From Verrucomicrobiia bacterium (GTDB lineage: Bacteria; Verrucomicrobiota; Verrucomicrobiia; Limisphaerales; UBA1319): 6,297 nt of DNA. The notes below the pieces were generated by a model that was not told the origin of the DNA, did no database searches, and worked only from the letters and a program-made list of their open reading frames with translations. The stretch is taken from NCBI GenBank assembly GCA_017880715.1, contig JADGRT010000193.1, forward strand, positions 1 through 6,297, written 5' to 3'. The position numbers and the translations under genes were made by a program. Positions 5,513 to 6,297 of this stretch are shown piece after piece. Each line of letters opens with the position of its first letter. Position 1 is the stretch's first letter.

Positions 5513-5965
5513 CTAGGGTTGCTCCAGCCGAACCTCATCGCCGACCCGAGCTTCTCCGGCGACCAGGTCAGCGGCGATGTTGCCGTTGCGCTCGGGTCCG
5601 GTGATTTTGATTTCGCCGACCTTAAGTCCCTGGCGATAGACCGCCATTCGCTGATCGGCGGCGGGCATGGGTCCCAGACTGAAATCGACCACCACAAACC
5701 GCAGCGAGGCATTGGCGGCGGCAATTTTTCCGTTCTGAGTTTGGGTCAGGGTGACGATTTTGCCCTGGTTCGTAACGGAAAACGGGTTGGCGATGGGATT
5801 AACGCCCGGGGTGCTTTGCGAGAGAGCGCGGGCTGGCTTGGGGGCGGGCCGGGGAACCGCCGACGCCTCATCCGAGGGCGTCCTGGTTTTGGATTCTGCC
5901 GGGTGGCGGGAGACGCATCCGGCCAGGCACATGGCGCCGACCATCGTGAAAACCAAGTAACGCAT
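5513..5965 (-). CDS. Small lipoprotein of unknown function
   Basis: From ATG 5965-5963 the protein has 150 residues. Residues 1-17 (MRYLVFTMVGAMCLAGC) form a lipoprotein signal peptide with lipobox LAGC and lipidated Cys17, so it should be membrane-anchored outside the cytoplasm. Residues 18-65 are a Pro/Ala/Ser-rich linker. Residues 66-148 form a compact beta-rich module: GKIVTLTQTQNGKIAAANAS, then LRFVVVDFSLGPMP, MAVYRQGLKVGEIKITGP and NIAADLVAGEARVGDEVR. I associate this module with small exported Verrucomicrobiota proteins of unknown role, from memory only. An in-frame ATG at 6031 would put a long charged stretch before the signal peptide and is less likely. The gene is divergent from the fibre-like gene, and promoter boxes abut the chosen ATG. 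Confidence 0.8.
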   Translation of the reverse strand: MRYLVFTMVGAMCLAGCVSRHPAESKTRTPSDEASAVPRPAPKPARALSQSTPGVNPIANPFSVTNQGKIVTLTQTQNGKIAAANASLRFVVVDFSLGPMPAADQRMAVYRQGLKVGEIKITGPERNGNIAADLVAGEARVGDEVRLEQP

Positions 5966-5972
5966 GACCGCA

Positions 5973-6000
5973 ATTAAATCGGAAGGTTTCCGGCCGTCAA
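5973..6000 (-). promoter_or_regulatory. Promoter of the lipoprotein gene
   Basis: On the minus strand TTGACG (6000-5995) and TTTAAT (5978-5973) are separated by 16 nt; each matches the sigma-70 consensus at five of six positions. Transcription would start near 5966, one base from the ATG at 5965, so the message would have essentially no leader. This agrees with the absence of a Shine-Dalgarno sequence there. The spacer holds a small inverted repeat, CGGAA-GGT-TTCCG. Confidence 0.5.
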
Positions 6001-6021
6001 CTATCAAAGCGGAACGGCCGG
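5990..6021. promoter_or_regulatory. Inverted repeat overlapping the -35 box, possible operator
   Basis: CCGGCCGT (5990-5997) and ACGGCCGG (6014-6021) are exact inverted 8-mers with a 16-nt spacer. The centres of the two arms lie 24 bp apart. The left arm covers part of the lipoprotein promoter's -35 box. A dimeric regulator is possible, but a simple GC-rich coincidence cannot be excluded. Confidence 0.3.
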
Positions 6022-6038
6022 CTTTCTTCATTCCCCCC

Positions 6039-6066
6039 TTGCTCCCAAGGGTGGTATTCCTATAAT
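6039..6066 (+). promoter_or_regulatory. Possible promoter of the fibre-like gene
   Basis: TATAAT at 6061-6066 is a perfect -10 box. TTGCTC at 6039-6044, 16 nt upstream, is a weak -35. The expected start of transcription, about 7 nt downstream, coincides with ATG 6074, again suggesting a leaderless message. The -10 box itself contains the ATG at 6065, so the two starts are mutually exclusive under this model. Confidence 0.4.
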
Positions 6067-6073
6067 GCCCGCC

Positions 6074-6297
6074 ATGCTGGATATTAAATCCACAGCAAAA
6101 GGCATGTTATTCCCGAGGATGACGTTGGCCCAGCGAAATGCCATCATCAGCCCGGCTGCAGGATTGACAATTTTTCAAACCGACAATACTCCCGGTTTTT
6201 ATTTTAATTCCGGCACCAACGGAAGCCCAATATGGTCAATCGTGGGTAGCGGGAGCGGCTGGAGCATTACCGGCAACAGCGGCACCGCTCCCGGCGC
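6074..6297 (+). CDS. Surface/tail-fibre-like repetitive protein, N-terminal part
   Basis: The frame is open from ATG 6074 to the window edge, 74 complete codons, and continues beyond it. It begins MLDIKSTAKGMLFPRMTLAQ and then reads PAAGLTIFQTDNTPGFYFNS and WSITGNSGTAPG. The LDIKST.KG.L.PRMT..QR pattern, followed by a 'GL.IFQTD..PGFYF' strand and a W..TGN.GT motif, is familiar from large fibrous proteins of Bacteroidota and relatives, which often end in an S74-type intramolecular chaperone. The end is not visible here. These proteins usually have a signal peptide and some residues before this motif. None is encoded here: the frame is open upstream, but the sequence there is not protein-like, and the other nearby ATG (6065) adds only three residues. 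The gene could be truncated at its 5' end, or its product could leave the cell by another route. Confidence 0.75.
   Translation, partial: MLDIKSTAKGMLFPRMTLAQRNAIISPAAGLTIFQTDNTPGFYFNSGTNGSPIWSIVGSGSGWSITGNSGTAPG

Overview
The window looks like a chromosomal piece of a GC-rich Gram-negative bacterium, most likely from the Verrucomicrobiota (Pedosphaera/Limisphaera-like). That placement is an inference. It rests on the mix of genes: a GH28 relic, a VapB antitoxin ending in the DPxxWQRE...KDRPLPGRD pattern, a small lipoprotein whose C-terminal module I associate with that phylum, and abundant dispersed repeats with few Shine-Dalgarno sites. No rRNA, tRNA or CRISPR array is visible.

Left third (1-1500) is a gene graveyard. 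A reading frame entering from the left edge stops inside a 24-bp REP-like repeat. Next comes the C-terminal relic of a probable REP-associated tyrosine transposase (RAYT), two further copies of the same repeat in the opposite orientation, and the C-terminal third of a GH28 polygalacturonase-like protein that has lost its catalytic residues. On the minus strand follow an apparently intact VapB-type antitoxin and a VapC/PIN toxin of only 56 codons that has lost its centre.

Middle (1700-4822) holds housekeeping genes on the minus strand, in transcription order: rpe (ribulose-phosphate 3-epimerase), 6 nt, a phosphoglucomutase/phosphomannomutase, then a 237-nt gap with a perfect 30-bp inverted repeat, then hisH (glutaminase subunit of imidazole-glycerol-phosphate synthase). 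rpe and the mutase probably share a transcript and serve sugar-phosphate metabolism. hisH is separated from them and has no hisF in the window. The mutase has all four catalytic signatures but carries an in-frame insertion of about 50 residues whose DNA contains palindromes.

Right part (4823-6297): divergent from rpe lies a small cytoplasmic protein of unknown function, ending before a hairpin/T-tract terminator. It converges with a minus-strand lipoprotein gene. Divergent from the lipoprotein gene begins a repetitive surface- or tail-fibre-like protein that runs off the right edge. Both divergent genes have promoter-like boxes so close to their ATGs that leaderless transcripts are plausible, and an 8-bp inverted repeat lies between them.

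I do not see a convincing new multi-gene system. The most interesting signals are the in-frame palindromic insertion in the mutase, the long inverted repeat before hisH, the RAYT/REP scar and the collapsed toxin-antitoxin pair.
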